A stretch of 64,000 nt of DNA from Phytophthora sp. 'mugwort' (lineage: Eukaryota; Oomycota; Peronosporomycetes; Peronosporales; Peronosporaceae): the NCBI GenBank assembly GCA_033558025.1, contig JAUCEF010000018.1:2356001-2420000 (forward strand), written 5' to 3'. Both the position numbers and the translations under genes were made by a program. Numbering within the stretch: position 1 is the stretch's first letter; each line of letters opens with the position of its first letter. Below the pieces are notes generated by a model, which was not told the origin of the DNA, ran no database searches, and was given only the letters and a program-made list of their open reading frames with translations. Positions 19,357 to 29,284 of the stretch are shown in pieces.

Positions 19357-22300
19357 ATACTCTTTGGGCTTACCAGGAAGCACCGGCTTTTTTTTGGAGA
19401 CTTTCGCTCGGACCTACTACAAAGAATTCTTTAGTTGCGAGGTATCGCCATTTAGACTGAAGGACACGGAAAAAACCAAGAAGATCGAGATGTATTCACG
19501 TCGACCGACGACGAGAATGCCCGCGGCCACGATGCCGGCGAACGCACTGACGCGGAGTCAAGGAACTTAGCGAGTGCAGCCAGCACGGCGCGAAACCCGC
19601 AGCCGATCTTCGCTTTCGTGATGCCACCGAAGATGTCTTCGATAGCTCCGTGACGAGTTTGTGAAGGGTTGAAGCTCCGCAAGGATTACGAAGAAACGAT
19701 GAAGGAGCGAGAGCGATGCAAAGACGGGAAAGAAGACATCAGAGCAGTCATGATGAGTGTCAAGAACTCGTTCGTATGAATACTTGCTGGGGACGCTATG
19801 CGAGGTGAGCTGGGGAGTCACGGAGGACAAGTTGACCGACGAATTCCTGCTGGAGCAGATCCATGCTATCACCGACAACTACCAGAACCAAGCGCTACCT
19901 CCCGCCAACAAGTTGTTCCAGAAGGAGTTGCGCATGGATATGAACAACATGGACATCACGTCGCGTGTGACTAACTACTTCATGCCCTGCAGCACGTTAA
20001 TCAAGAAGTACGGTTTTACACGCTTCTTCGAGGAGGAAAAGGGATCTAAGAAGAAGTGCAAATTGCTCGTGAACTCGCTGCCTGCCACGTTGAAAGAAAA
20101 TGTCAAGAATGAAATTGACTATCGTTTTCCGGAAGCGCAGAGCAATGTGATCAAGTTGTACAAGCTTGTTTGTCAGGAAGCGCTGGAGGAGGCCATTGAG
20201 CACCGTGCTCTGAACAGGGAACGCAACGTGACTCGCAAGCAGAAGCCACGGGAGCAGCCTTACCCTTTTCAGAAGAACAAGCGCCAAAACACTGGTCAGC
20301 AGCAGAAAGCCGACAAAGCCCAGAGGAAAGTTATCCAGCCAACGGCGGATCGTTCGGGTGACAAGAAAGATTAATCCTGGCAAAAAGGAGCACCGAAGAC
20401 TGGTTGTTTCCACTGTGAAGGGGCCCACTACATTAGTGGATGCCCAACCGCGACCAAGGAAGACCGTGACCGACTTGCTACCTCCAAGCAGAGCAAGAAA
20501 GGCGGAGAACATCCCGCGGGGAGGCACCGCTAACTTGCCAAGACCCAAGGAGTACCTTTCAACATCTACGCGCTCAGTGGTGTTGGAAGACGCTTTCACA
20601 GTGGACTTTTGTGCCGATGGCAGTGCAGACAGATCTGGAATGAGCATGAAGGTTTATGAACGGTTTAAAAGGCGTGTCCTGAGGCATAAAAAACAGTGAG
20701 GCTCGAGCATTTGCATTTGAATCGGCTTGCTATCGGCACCCCTTGCAACGGTGCCGATAGCAAGCCGATTCAAGTGAAAATGATTGTGAACTTGCATCTT
20801 AAATTGACGACTTCTGCAGGCAGTGTCCTGGTCGCTAGGCCTGTCGAGTGCCTTGTCATTCTTGGCGACTCCACGGAATTCCCGCTGGGCAACGATGTGT
20901 TGAACGTGTTGGGGATTGACGTATCGAGGCAGTTGGACCTGATAATGGCTAACGCAATGCGAGATGAACGAGATGATGAATTTGATGATGCCAATGAGCC
21001 GCAGGTTGGCTCCAATGTTGGGTTAGATGCCGACGTGCTGGCAGCGGTGGAGAAGATGATTGAGAGTCAGGTGCTGAAAGACTTCGCAAATGAATCGGTA
21101 CCTAGACTGCGCAAGATCGCGACTCGGTATGACATTTGGAGACTCCGACTGGGTGATGATCCTCCAGCCTGAGTACCGCCAGACCGCAGACTACAAACCA
21201 GTGAATGGAGACATGGAAGCAATCGTTGGTGTGATGCCAAATCTTCAGGTCGACCTCGAATGCATGAAAGGAGCTTACTTCTTTGGTTCGTTTGATTTCA
21301 TCAAGGGCTACTGGCAACCCCCTAGCCGCAGAGTGTCAGGAGTGCCTATCACATGACACATCGCAAAGTGTACACGCCACGTCGGGTGTGCCTCAACGGT
21401 GCACCGACGTTGCTTTGTTTTTCCAGTCCACGATCCAGAAGTGTCTGGAGGATCTGCTGCACAAGCATTTGCTTGTCTGGACCGACGATTTACTCCTGTT
21501 CGCTCGTGATGCGAGCACCTACCTCTCGAAGCTGGAGTTGCTCGATTTTTTCGAGTAAGCTGAGTGCGAAGAAGTCGAGCCTCTTCGAGCGTGAAGTGCG
21601 GTGGTGTGGCAAACTGGTTAGTGGTGATAGCGTACACCACGACCCTGAGATAATCAAAGCATTGCACACCATGCCGTAGCTATAGACAGCAGGAGAACTG
21701 GAACAATTTCTCTGCGCCACGAATTGGATGCGGGAATCGCTGATCGACTACACGTGGGTGGCGCGCCACCTGCAAGACCATCTGGACGACGTGCTAGCGA
21801 GTGCGTCAAAGCGTACCAAACGGGTAGCTGCTGGGGTCGCAGTGGAATTAGCGGCTCTGCAACGCTAAGCGTTTGATGAGGTCAAAGACCTGTTGACACG
21901 AAGTGTGACGCTGGCTCACCCGAAAGATGACGCGACGATGTGCGTGATGTCGGACGCGTCGGACATTGGCTGGAGCCTCCTGGTGACACAAGTGAAGCAC
22001 TGGCATCATAACAAAGAGGTGTCGGAGCAATCGCACTAAATTCTTATCTGTCTTAGCGACACGTTCAGCGGTTCTCAGCGCAACTGGATCATCATTGAAA
22101 AGGAAGCGTATCCTATTATGAGTGTCTGTGATAAGTTGAGCTACTTGTTGTTCCGTCCGGATGGTTTCAAGCTCTACTGCGATCATCGCAACCTTATCTA
22201 CGTATTTGCACCGGGCGAAGAAGTGAAAAAGCACATGCGTGGTAAGCTGTTGAGGTGGGCAACAAAAACAAACTTGATGGAATATCACTACGAGATTGAA

Positions 22301-23190
22301 CACATTAATGGAGAGTCGAACGTTTGGGCCGACATGATTTCCAGGTGGTGGGCCGGAAACCACGACCCAGCGGTGCGTTTGAATGTGATGCAGCTTCGCA
22401 AACGCAGCAGGGATGAGAGTCATGCTGACAATCACCGACGTCGCAAACGAACGCGTTGAGGCAAGAGCAAGCAGCAGACAAGCGTGGAGCAGCAATCGAT
22501 CACACCCATCACGCACCTGCATGAACTGAGACCGTTAGACGACCCTGATTTCGAATGGCCGACGTGGGCTGCCATTTGCGCGGAGCAAGCGAGGCATGCA
22601 GACCGCAGCATGCGACCGGAGATGAAGCGTCGGGTTGGCACATTGGCGACAAACTGTGAATCCCAGCTAAGGCCGACGCACTCATCCAGCGCATGATGGT
22701 GGTGGCGCATTGCGGTTCGCAGGGACACCGCGGACGTGATGGAATGCGTACGTCTTTAACACGTCTACCGCATCGATCGACTGCCTGTGCACGTGGATGC
22801 ATTCCGTGCGAGCTGTTTAATCTGCAAACACGTCAAAGGCGCGAAGATAGTTTCACGCCCATGGAGAGACACATACAGAAACAACACTCGCAACGGTGCC
22901 CTGCATTTCGATTTTCTCAGCCTTGGTGACAGCTTTGCGGGTAATCGCTACCTACTGGTACTGAAAGCTGAGGCGACACATTTTACCGAGCTAACACCGT
23001 GTGCCGACCCGACAAGCTCGGTTGCTGTCGAGGCAATTCTGGCATGGTACAGCCGGCTTCGTGTCCCCCCCCCCGTCTGGATCAGTGACCAGGGTTCACA
23101 TTTCACGAGTGAAGTGGTTGCTGAGGTTTGTCGGCTAGCGATCGAAAAAACTAATCAAAATACAATATATTCTGCATTGTATTGACGGAA
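19357..23190 (+). mobile_element. Ty3/gypsy LTR retrotransposon relic, truncated at 3' end
   Basis: In order on the plus strand: a gag region (19757-20374, highly charged), a zinc-knuckle-like CFHCEGAHYISGC near 20400, a retropepsin-like fragment (VDFCADGSADRSGMS near 20610, altered at the active site), reverse transcriptase (YKPVNGDMEAI near 21190; TDDLLLFARD near 21485 in place of YVDDLLLF), RNase H (VMSDASDIGWSL near 21945; CDHRNLIYVF near 22180), an integrase HHCC-like region near 22700 and the integrase core (near 22900-23130, WISDQGSHFTSE). The Pro-RT-RH-IN order fixes Ty3/gypsy. Many stops and frame changes occur. Integrase ends abruptly near 23185 and no flanking LTR pair was identified, so the ends are approximate. 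Confidence 0.85.
20717..20773. repeat. Perfect 24-bp inverted repeat inside the gypsy coding region
   Basis: Arms 20717-20740 and 20750-20773 are exact reverse complements around a 9-base loop, with pairing resuming after one mismatch. The right arm reads as plausible protein sequence; the left arm looks like its inverted copy. Confidence 0.9.
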
Positions 23191-23380
23191 TAACTTATTA
23201 TTGAGAAATCGCCCGATCCGTAAAATATCTAATTGGATCAGTAATAATAGTATTTTTATCTCTAACATTGCTCTATTAGGGGACCAGCATTGGTTGGTTC
23301 TCGTTGGCCCCAAAGCTCAAGCAGCCCCGATACTTAATGTCCTTTGCATCATTTCTCAAACTTTCAACCGACCAGCTACC

Positions 23381-24360
23381 ATGTCCTCCAAGGATCTCTG
23401 CAACTTTTTCTTCGCTGCCTGTGGCGACGGTGTCTTCAAGTGCAAGACCTGCGACACCACGCGCAAGCAGACCACACACACAGGTTATTCGAACCTACTG
23501 AGCCATCTCGTCGCCAAGCACCCGGACTATGCTGAGATCTTTGTTGCTAGTCAGCACCCACTCTCCGGCACGCTACCTCAACACGGCTTCGTCGACGAAA
23601 AAGACGATGGAGATCTACAAGTGGATGGAGTGGGTTGTCATGCGCAACCACGCTCTTGCTGAGGTCGACGACCCACTTACCCAATCGATGTCGCGTCTCC
23701 AACCGATCTCATCGAAGACCCTACTGCGCTATATCCCCCATGTGTCAAGAGAAACGTCGGCACCAAGCTTGCTAGTTGCATGGGGGACTGCTTCGGGCTC
23801 ATGTTCGACGGATGGACGTGCGGACCGATGCACGTTGTGGCGATCTACGCAGTGTATGCCAAGAACGAAGAGGGTCAGCAGCCACTGTTGGCAATCTAGC
23901 CAGCCGAGGACGGCCAGATCGCGGACGCTCATATCGAGATGATCGAGAATGTGCTCGGGGTCTACCAGAATCGATTTGACATGATCCGGTTTTGTGTGGA
24001 CGACAACTGCGTCACGAACCAAGCGATTGCGACTCGTCTGTCGGTGTCCCTTGTCGGATCGACTCGGCATCACAAGAGCAGATTAGGGAGGTTAGCCACA
24101 AGCTCTTCAACGCGAGTCATGCTCTGGGTAACAAGGCCTTCAACGTTTGCGCTGCTGTGAGAGACATGCTGACAGCAAACATCATCCTCCACTACCCGTC
24201 GCTGATGAAGACCAACGCGCAGGGGCCAGCAATGACGACGATCCAGCGCTGCGCCGAGGCCTCTGGTGTGACCACGTCGAACCTGCTTGCTTGTTCACAG
24301 CAACGTTCGAGGTCTGCTACTTCCGCTCACACCACCGCGGACGACCTGACGGAAGGAACA
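23381..24360 (+). pseudogene. hAT-type transposase relic with BED-like zinc finger
   Basis: The frame opens MSSKDLCNFFFAACGDGVFK, then C-x2-C (CKTCDTTRKQ) and H-x4-H spacing (LLSHLVAKH) of a BED-type finger. Further on, in shifted frames, are RYIPHV near 23735, the hAT-characteristic LMFDGWT near 23800, and NKAFNVCAAVRDMLTANIIL with HYPSLMKT near 24130-24210. Stops (for example near 23898) and at least two frame changes break it. It begins about 190 bp after the gypsy integrase ends, so it may have inserted into that element; no clear hAT inverted repeats or 8-bp duplication were found. Confidence 0.75.
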
Positions 24361-24951
24361 TGAAAGCCAAAGTTGCGTTCGATTATCAGACTGCATCGAT
24401 AGAAAGGTTAATCGAGGTCAACAGTCGCCTCGAGGCTCGAGTCACCTTGCTAGAAGCTACAAGCATCAACACTGGAGAGAGCACATCAGCGCACCGCGAT
24501 GAGCAAGCAAAGCGACCAAGAGGTGAAGATGAAAAACAACTAGTGAAGCGACGTCGATCGAAGCGATACCTCTTGTCGACACCTGGTTTGCGTGGTACAC
24601 GGCAGTTCCGCGTGGATGGCTGAGACCAACAAGCACAAGAAGTCGGACGCCATCCAACTCGTGGCCTTCATGAAGCCCTTCATTAAAGACGGATACGCGC
24701 TTGACGAGTCGTCACCGAGCTGCAAGGATAACGTCCGCCAGCTTGGAGAGCTAGCGTCAAACAAAGTCGTGGCGTACCCCTGCGCGCGAAACGTACCGTC
24801 AACGGGATCTAACGCTGTACAAAAAAAGCTTCGTCGACTGCATCGCGAGGCAAGCCTCAATGACCTCGCCTACCACCAACGTCTTGCAATCGGTAGAGTT
24901 GTAGACCCCGCGCCACTCCATCACCAAGGCGCGCTCAGGCCGCTTCTATAA
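24360..24951 (+). pseudogene. Coiled-coil/Trp-motif oomycete repeat-family fragment
   Basis: A short coiled coil (IERLIEVNSRLEARVTLLE, about 24395-24460) precedes a basic stretch (KRRRSKRYLL) and, after a frame change, AETNKHKKSDAIQLVAFMKP and HREASLNDLAYHQRLAIGR. The preceding TWFAWYTAVPRGW block suggests a multicopy oomycete family often found by repeats. That family memory is not verified here. Confidence 0.4.
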
Positions 24952-25048
24952 TACAACATGCCATATTACCCGTATCCTTGTGGTCGGTGCTTCTGTAGAT
25001 GTCGCTCGCTTGTAGGTCTGTCACAATCACTAGAGTATAGAAAAATTT

Positions 25049-25113
25049 ACCGGTGGATGGAATCGAACCACCTCCTTCCCTTTCGTGGGCTCTTCCATTG
25101 AGCTACATCGGTA
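25049..25113 (-). repeat. tRNA-like sequence (SINE head or decayed tRNA)
   Basis: Minus strand. The 7-base acceptor arms pair with one mismatch (ACCGATG with CACCGGT). A D-arm GCTC/GAGC encloses a good A box (TAGCTCAATGG). A T-arm with GGTTCGATTCC is a perfect B box. The anticodon arm is too short for a working tRNA. tRNA-derived SINEs are known in Phytophthora, so a pol III SINE head is plausible; a degraded single tRNA is the alternative. A run of 11 G (25120-25130) lies just upstream. Confidence 0.55.
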
Positions 25114-25800
25114 GTGGGAGGGGGGGGGGGTTAGACAACAACATCGCAAGGGAATACTCAGCTGGAGGATCGACGGGGTATTAACGACCACGGTACTTTG
25201 TGGAGGCGACAACCCTCTTAGAAGTGCCATGGGTATAACCCCTCAATTCACCAGGCCAGGTGGTCAATCGATCACTGAGGTCGCTGGGCAAAATGGCGCA
25301 GTCAAAATCGCATGTGTGCCACTCATTGGCAAGTAATTACGCCTGCCACATATCAATGAGCCAATCATTTGCGAGGATATTTTTTACGGGCTGTATGCCA
25401 TTTTACAAAAGCCTCCACAACTTAGTGCGATATAAAAACAATTCTGCGATATGGTCGGATGCTAGTCGGAAATGCGGCGACGGTCGGAGTCGTGATGATA
25501 TGGATAGTTGCAACCCAAAACGTTATGGTACTCGTTATTTAGCCCGACTGGGGGACATGTGACGAGGCATATCTAACCGATCATGACCGTCTGCAGCCCA
25601 AATATGCCCGACTCATGAAAAGCCGGCAATGTCATCAAGTGATGTGTGAGCAAAATATGCGTGCCCATTACGTATAGTCGGATAGTGATTTCAGATGGCC
25701 AGCGACTTTGAGTGACGATGACCCCCTAGAGCGCTCATTGGAAGTCAATCATACAAGCGAGTCGAACACATTAGGTAGATGCAAAAGGAAAACTATACAG
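25114..25800. other. Gene-free repeat-derived spacer
   Basis: I see no gene. CCCGACT-containing words (near 25543 and 25605) recall the QSG-type repeats of the adjacent MULE, so this is probably MULE 3' flanking sequence. Confidence 0.3.
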
Positions 25801-25803
25801 ACG

Positions 25804-26108
25804 TTAAACACACATACGAAGGTTTCTGTACCGCAGATACTGCAGCTCCTTTCTACCAGCAAGGAAAGCTGATCAGCGCCGGCGAATACCTCGAAGGCTA
25901 ACAGCATGTACATACCGCAGTTGTAGCTGTCGACTTGCACGCCAGGTTCGCTGTGGTACGGTCGCACCCGACACTTTCTTGTGGCTGCGTCTGGTAGCAT
26001 CGCCTCCAACTTCTCAGCAAGGGGTCGAACAGCGACTCCGTAGCTCAAATTCATCGGGTCGTAGACACATATATCTTTAGTAACAGATTTGTCATGATTG
26101 AACACCAA
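25804..26108 (-). pseudogene. Ulp1/C48-like SUMO-protease domain of MULE copy A
   Basis: The frame reads ICVYDPMN (Asp of the triad), then VRPYHSEPGVQVDSYNCGMYM, where Gln and Cys are spaced as Q-x5-C-G like Ulp1, then LLAFEVFAG. It ends with a fragment matching QYLRYRNLRMCV in another frame. The equivalent domain of copy B keeps NNNHLYAI (His) and YYDPM (Asp). Confidence 0.6.
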
Positions 26109-27042
26109 TGATTCCTGCCGCAGATAACTGTGACCAAAATATTCTCGCTGGTCACACCAACGAAAATATCCTGCATGGTCTCCACTGGCTTGAAGCCGTT
26201 CATGACGTTTTCTGCTACCGAGGTTTCCACTACAACTGTGTTCGCTTTTGCTGCAAACAGCTCATCATCAACAAGTTAACCGTAAATCGCCCCGTGCAGC
26301 TTTATCGACAAGTTCTAGCACTTCGGCGAACACAAATATACATGTTACATCCTTAGTAGCAGTGTCATCGGTGAGCGATGCATACCTGTGATGAAAGAAG
26401 CGGGATTGACTTGATCTTGGCTTGTATTTCGGGATCTCGCTCGGTGTGAAATGTCTTGGGAATTTGTATAGTGAAGTCGCTCGATTCAACCCAGCTAACA
26501 GCCTTAACTACATATTGGATGCTTTTCATCGCCTTGTGCCATTTTCTTCATGACGCGCAATATTTCCGTCGAGTAGATGCCCAAACCAAAGATTTCCACC
26601 GCCACTTGCTGCTCGCCTAAGTTTTATCCGGTTGAATCTTGGAGTTTTTTATGTAGAGCTGCGACTTTGACGCCACATATCTCAATAAGCTCCGTCGGGA
26701 ATATGCGAGTGATCGACGCGATGGGGGTCAACTGTTTAGCTGCAGGCAATGCAGATATCTTGTGGGCTAATGGCGCTCTGGTTGGTTTTGGTGAACTGAA
26801 ACAACTTGAAGCGGGAAAGCAGAGCTGCCGACGACTCATATGTTGGCTGGTTATCCACTTCATCTTGCACGCTTGCAAGACTCAGATTCAATGAATACAT
26901 TTTAGAGTCGTCTAGGCCAACGCAACTGTTTTTCTCCGAGCAACATTCTTGGCTCTTTGGGCGACCTCGTGACCGAGCTGGGCCCGCCACCTCAAGGCAC
27001 TATCATGTGCGAGCTCCAAATTTGCGGATGGTTCTCCCGACT

Positions 27043-27142
27043 GAATGCCCCGAATCGCCCAACTAATGGCCGACTGGCCTGACTGATTGCCCGAATCGCC
27101 CGACTGAATGCCCGACTGAATGCCCGAATCGCCTGACTGGAT
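27043..27142 (-). repeat. Minisatellite encoding QSG/DSG repeats
   Basis: Units of about 9-21 bases built from CCCGAATCGCC and CCCGACTGAATG. Read on the minus strand they give SGIQSGIQSGDSGNQSGQS. Related repeats occur at 28090-28170 (GTDGYETG), 59955-60065 (PQSVESVSQSV) and 61025-61090. Confidence 0.8.
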
Positions 27143-28726
27143 GTTATCTCGAGTTATATGTCCTGTACCAGCCATTGAGGCACGATCTGCATGTGGTTGT
27201 CACGCCAGATGAGTAGCCGAGTGTGACAGGTCTTGTTGCGGCTGGCCGAGTTTGCCACACGAACTCAGTGATGGGGGATTATCACGTCTAATTTGAGTGT
27301 CATCCGCCGATATTCCACTGGATGCAGCGGTATTGAATTTCCCCTTCTTGAAATGCCGAGCCACTTCCTTCAGATATTTCATCGTCTCTCGGTATTGTGC
27401 CATGCCAAGTCCTGCCATAGAGTCACATATCTCGCCAGTAATGGGAAAGGCCTCGCGATACTTGCGGTTGGAGTCCCAGAGACGCTCGTCTGTAGCTATG
27501 ACTCGACGTACAGCAAGCGATTCGAGGGGCAAAGGAGTGGAACTTGGGTTTTCAAACTCAAGCGCCGATCGGACAGATGAAAGCAACCAGCGCCGATTCA
27601 GAAACTGCGCTGGAATAACCGTATCGGTGCCGAGAGCCACTCGAAGAAAGAATACGTGGCGACATGATAGGAGCCTTGTACTTATCATAGAGCTCGTCAA
27701 CCGCGTCACTCGTCCTTAGTACAGCTCCGGATGAAATACAACCCTGAGACCCCTCATTAAAAGTGTATGCAGCGCGACCGAGTGCATATATACTGACCAA
27801 ATATGAGCTCGCATGCATGTTTACTCACGACGTTTGCAACCAAAGTCATTTCACCGTCATAATCAGAGTGCTGCACGTTAACTTTCTTGTACACTTCGCC
27901 GATGAAAAGTTTCTCCAGCAGACTTTGGTAATACATGATAGAAGCAATGCACTCATCCACAGCCACGAAAGATCCACCCATGCCCTCAACTGTTTCCATG
28001 GCGCTTCCAACCTGTAGCCAAGTGTCACAGTGTTTTGTCGTTTAAGAGCACACCACTGGTCACGACAGTTATCCCACCTCTTGACGAAATATGTCACACA
28101 AGGATGCGGGTTTCCACCCGTTTCATACCCGTCTGTACCCGATTGATGCCCGTCTGAATCCAATTCGTGCTCTAATGAATCCAACGGTGCTGGTGCCGAA
28201 TAACCAATCGAAGCGGGATGAACCATGCATCTAAAATGTTTCACATACTCAGACTCCGTTTTTGCGTACACAAGCAGACTCATTACTCCTTGAAGCTGGT
28301 CTTTCTGCCATGTGTTGAAGCCATAATCAGCACCTACGATCTCTTGAGGCAAGTACTTCAGTACGTGAAATTGACAGAGTAGAATCTTCACTCTAGGAAA
28401 AAACAAACTTCAACACCGACATTTCGGTGAAGTTTTTATCGACGAGCACGCACTGTACCTTCGTCCATGCGGGGTTGTTGGTCCTGAACTCCTCCCAAGC
28501 CGTAAGAGCGTCGGCCAACGCTCGTTTTGCAGTAGAGCATGCTGCACGAACTGACCTTTCCCGAACGTGTCATGAGCCACGAAAGAAAACAACTTATACT
28601 TCGAGCGATTCGTCCCGTGTGTCACATCAATGAGAGAACCTCCGGGAAATTGGTCGAAGAGAGCACGCATATGCTGGGTCTGGAGTGTGATACAGGTTGC
28701 AACCCTTCATATGGAAGACAATCACA

Positions 28727-28760
28727 GTTAGCTAGTTAGTTAGTTAATTAGTTAGTTAGG
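28727..28760. repeat. (GTTA)n microsatellite
   Basis: About eight imperfect GTTA units within MULE copy A, between its N-terminal and DDE parts. Confidence 0.85.
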
Positions 28761-29284
28761 CTAGATTTATGGCATAGCGCTCGCATACTAATCATACCTT
28801 TTCGTTGACCTCATCAACGAAAATCCGTCCGTCACTTCCGCGCTGCTCACCAAAGTCTGACATCCACTTCTTCAAACGTTTTGTACTACTGCTGGGACCA
28901 TGCCCGTTCTCACGATCCTTCAACTTGCGGACCAGTATTGTGGACATCTTGGGGAGTTGGATTGCTGTCCGAATTTTCTAAAATGAAATTGAGAATACTG
29001 ATCTTCTTTGCGGTCGCGTTTTCATTCGACTCCCGCGGCTCAACACCGGATGGGGGCGGGGCAGAGTCCCGCGTCCTGTTCGGGAGAAATGATTCTGTGG
29101 CTGCCAATGGGTACACGCGGTGTATACGCTATACTTGTTCGGTTACTCCTTGATCATCAAATCTGCATCAGCCGTTGATTTACGATTTGCGATGAATAGG
29201 GTAATTCTCATTTGGGCAAAATAATCACTCTAAACGTTATTTTTTATTTAAAAAAGATGTCTTCTGCATACCCATTTGACCAAA

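Larger units (their letters stand above)
25804..29150 (-). mobile_element. MULE transposon copy A encoding transposase and Ulp1-like protease (defective)
   Basis: Minus strand, in order: an N-terminal remnant (NPTPQDVHN near 28940), the DDE core start (SLIDVTHGTNRSKYKLFSF near 28630; GKGQFVQHALLQNE near 28560; CQFHVLKYLPQEIVGADYGF near 28370), a helical region (KTESEYVKHFRCM near 28250), the A-W-K-Q-L-R region (28000), a SWIM-like motif (LLSCRHVFFLR near 27670), TVIPAQFLNRRWLLSS near 27620, and a Ulp1/C48-like protease near 26100-25810 with ICVYDPMN and the Cys motif YNCGMYMLLAFE. Frame shifts and stops are frequent. It is paralogous to copy B at 58.7-62.2 kb. MULEs carrying Ulp1 are known in plants (Kaonashi). 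Confidence 0.8.

Noticed and set aside
19190..19360. 5' LTR and primer-binding site of the gypsy element
   Set aside because: No matching 3' copy exists in the window and no clear primer-binding sequence was found, so LTR borders were not called.
25049..25113. Functional tRNA gene
   Set aside because: The anticodon stem-loop is several bases too short and the acceptor stem has a mismatch.
27043..27142. CRISPR-like array
   Set aside because: Units are variable in length and near-contiguous without spacers, in a eukaryotic TE; it is a coding minisatellite.
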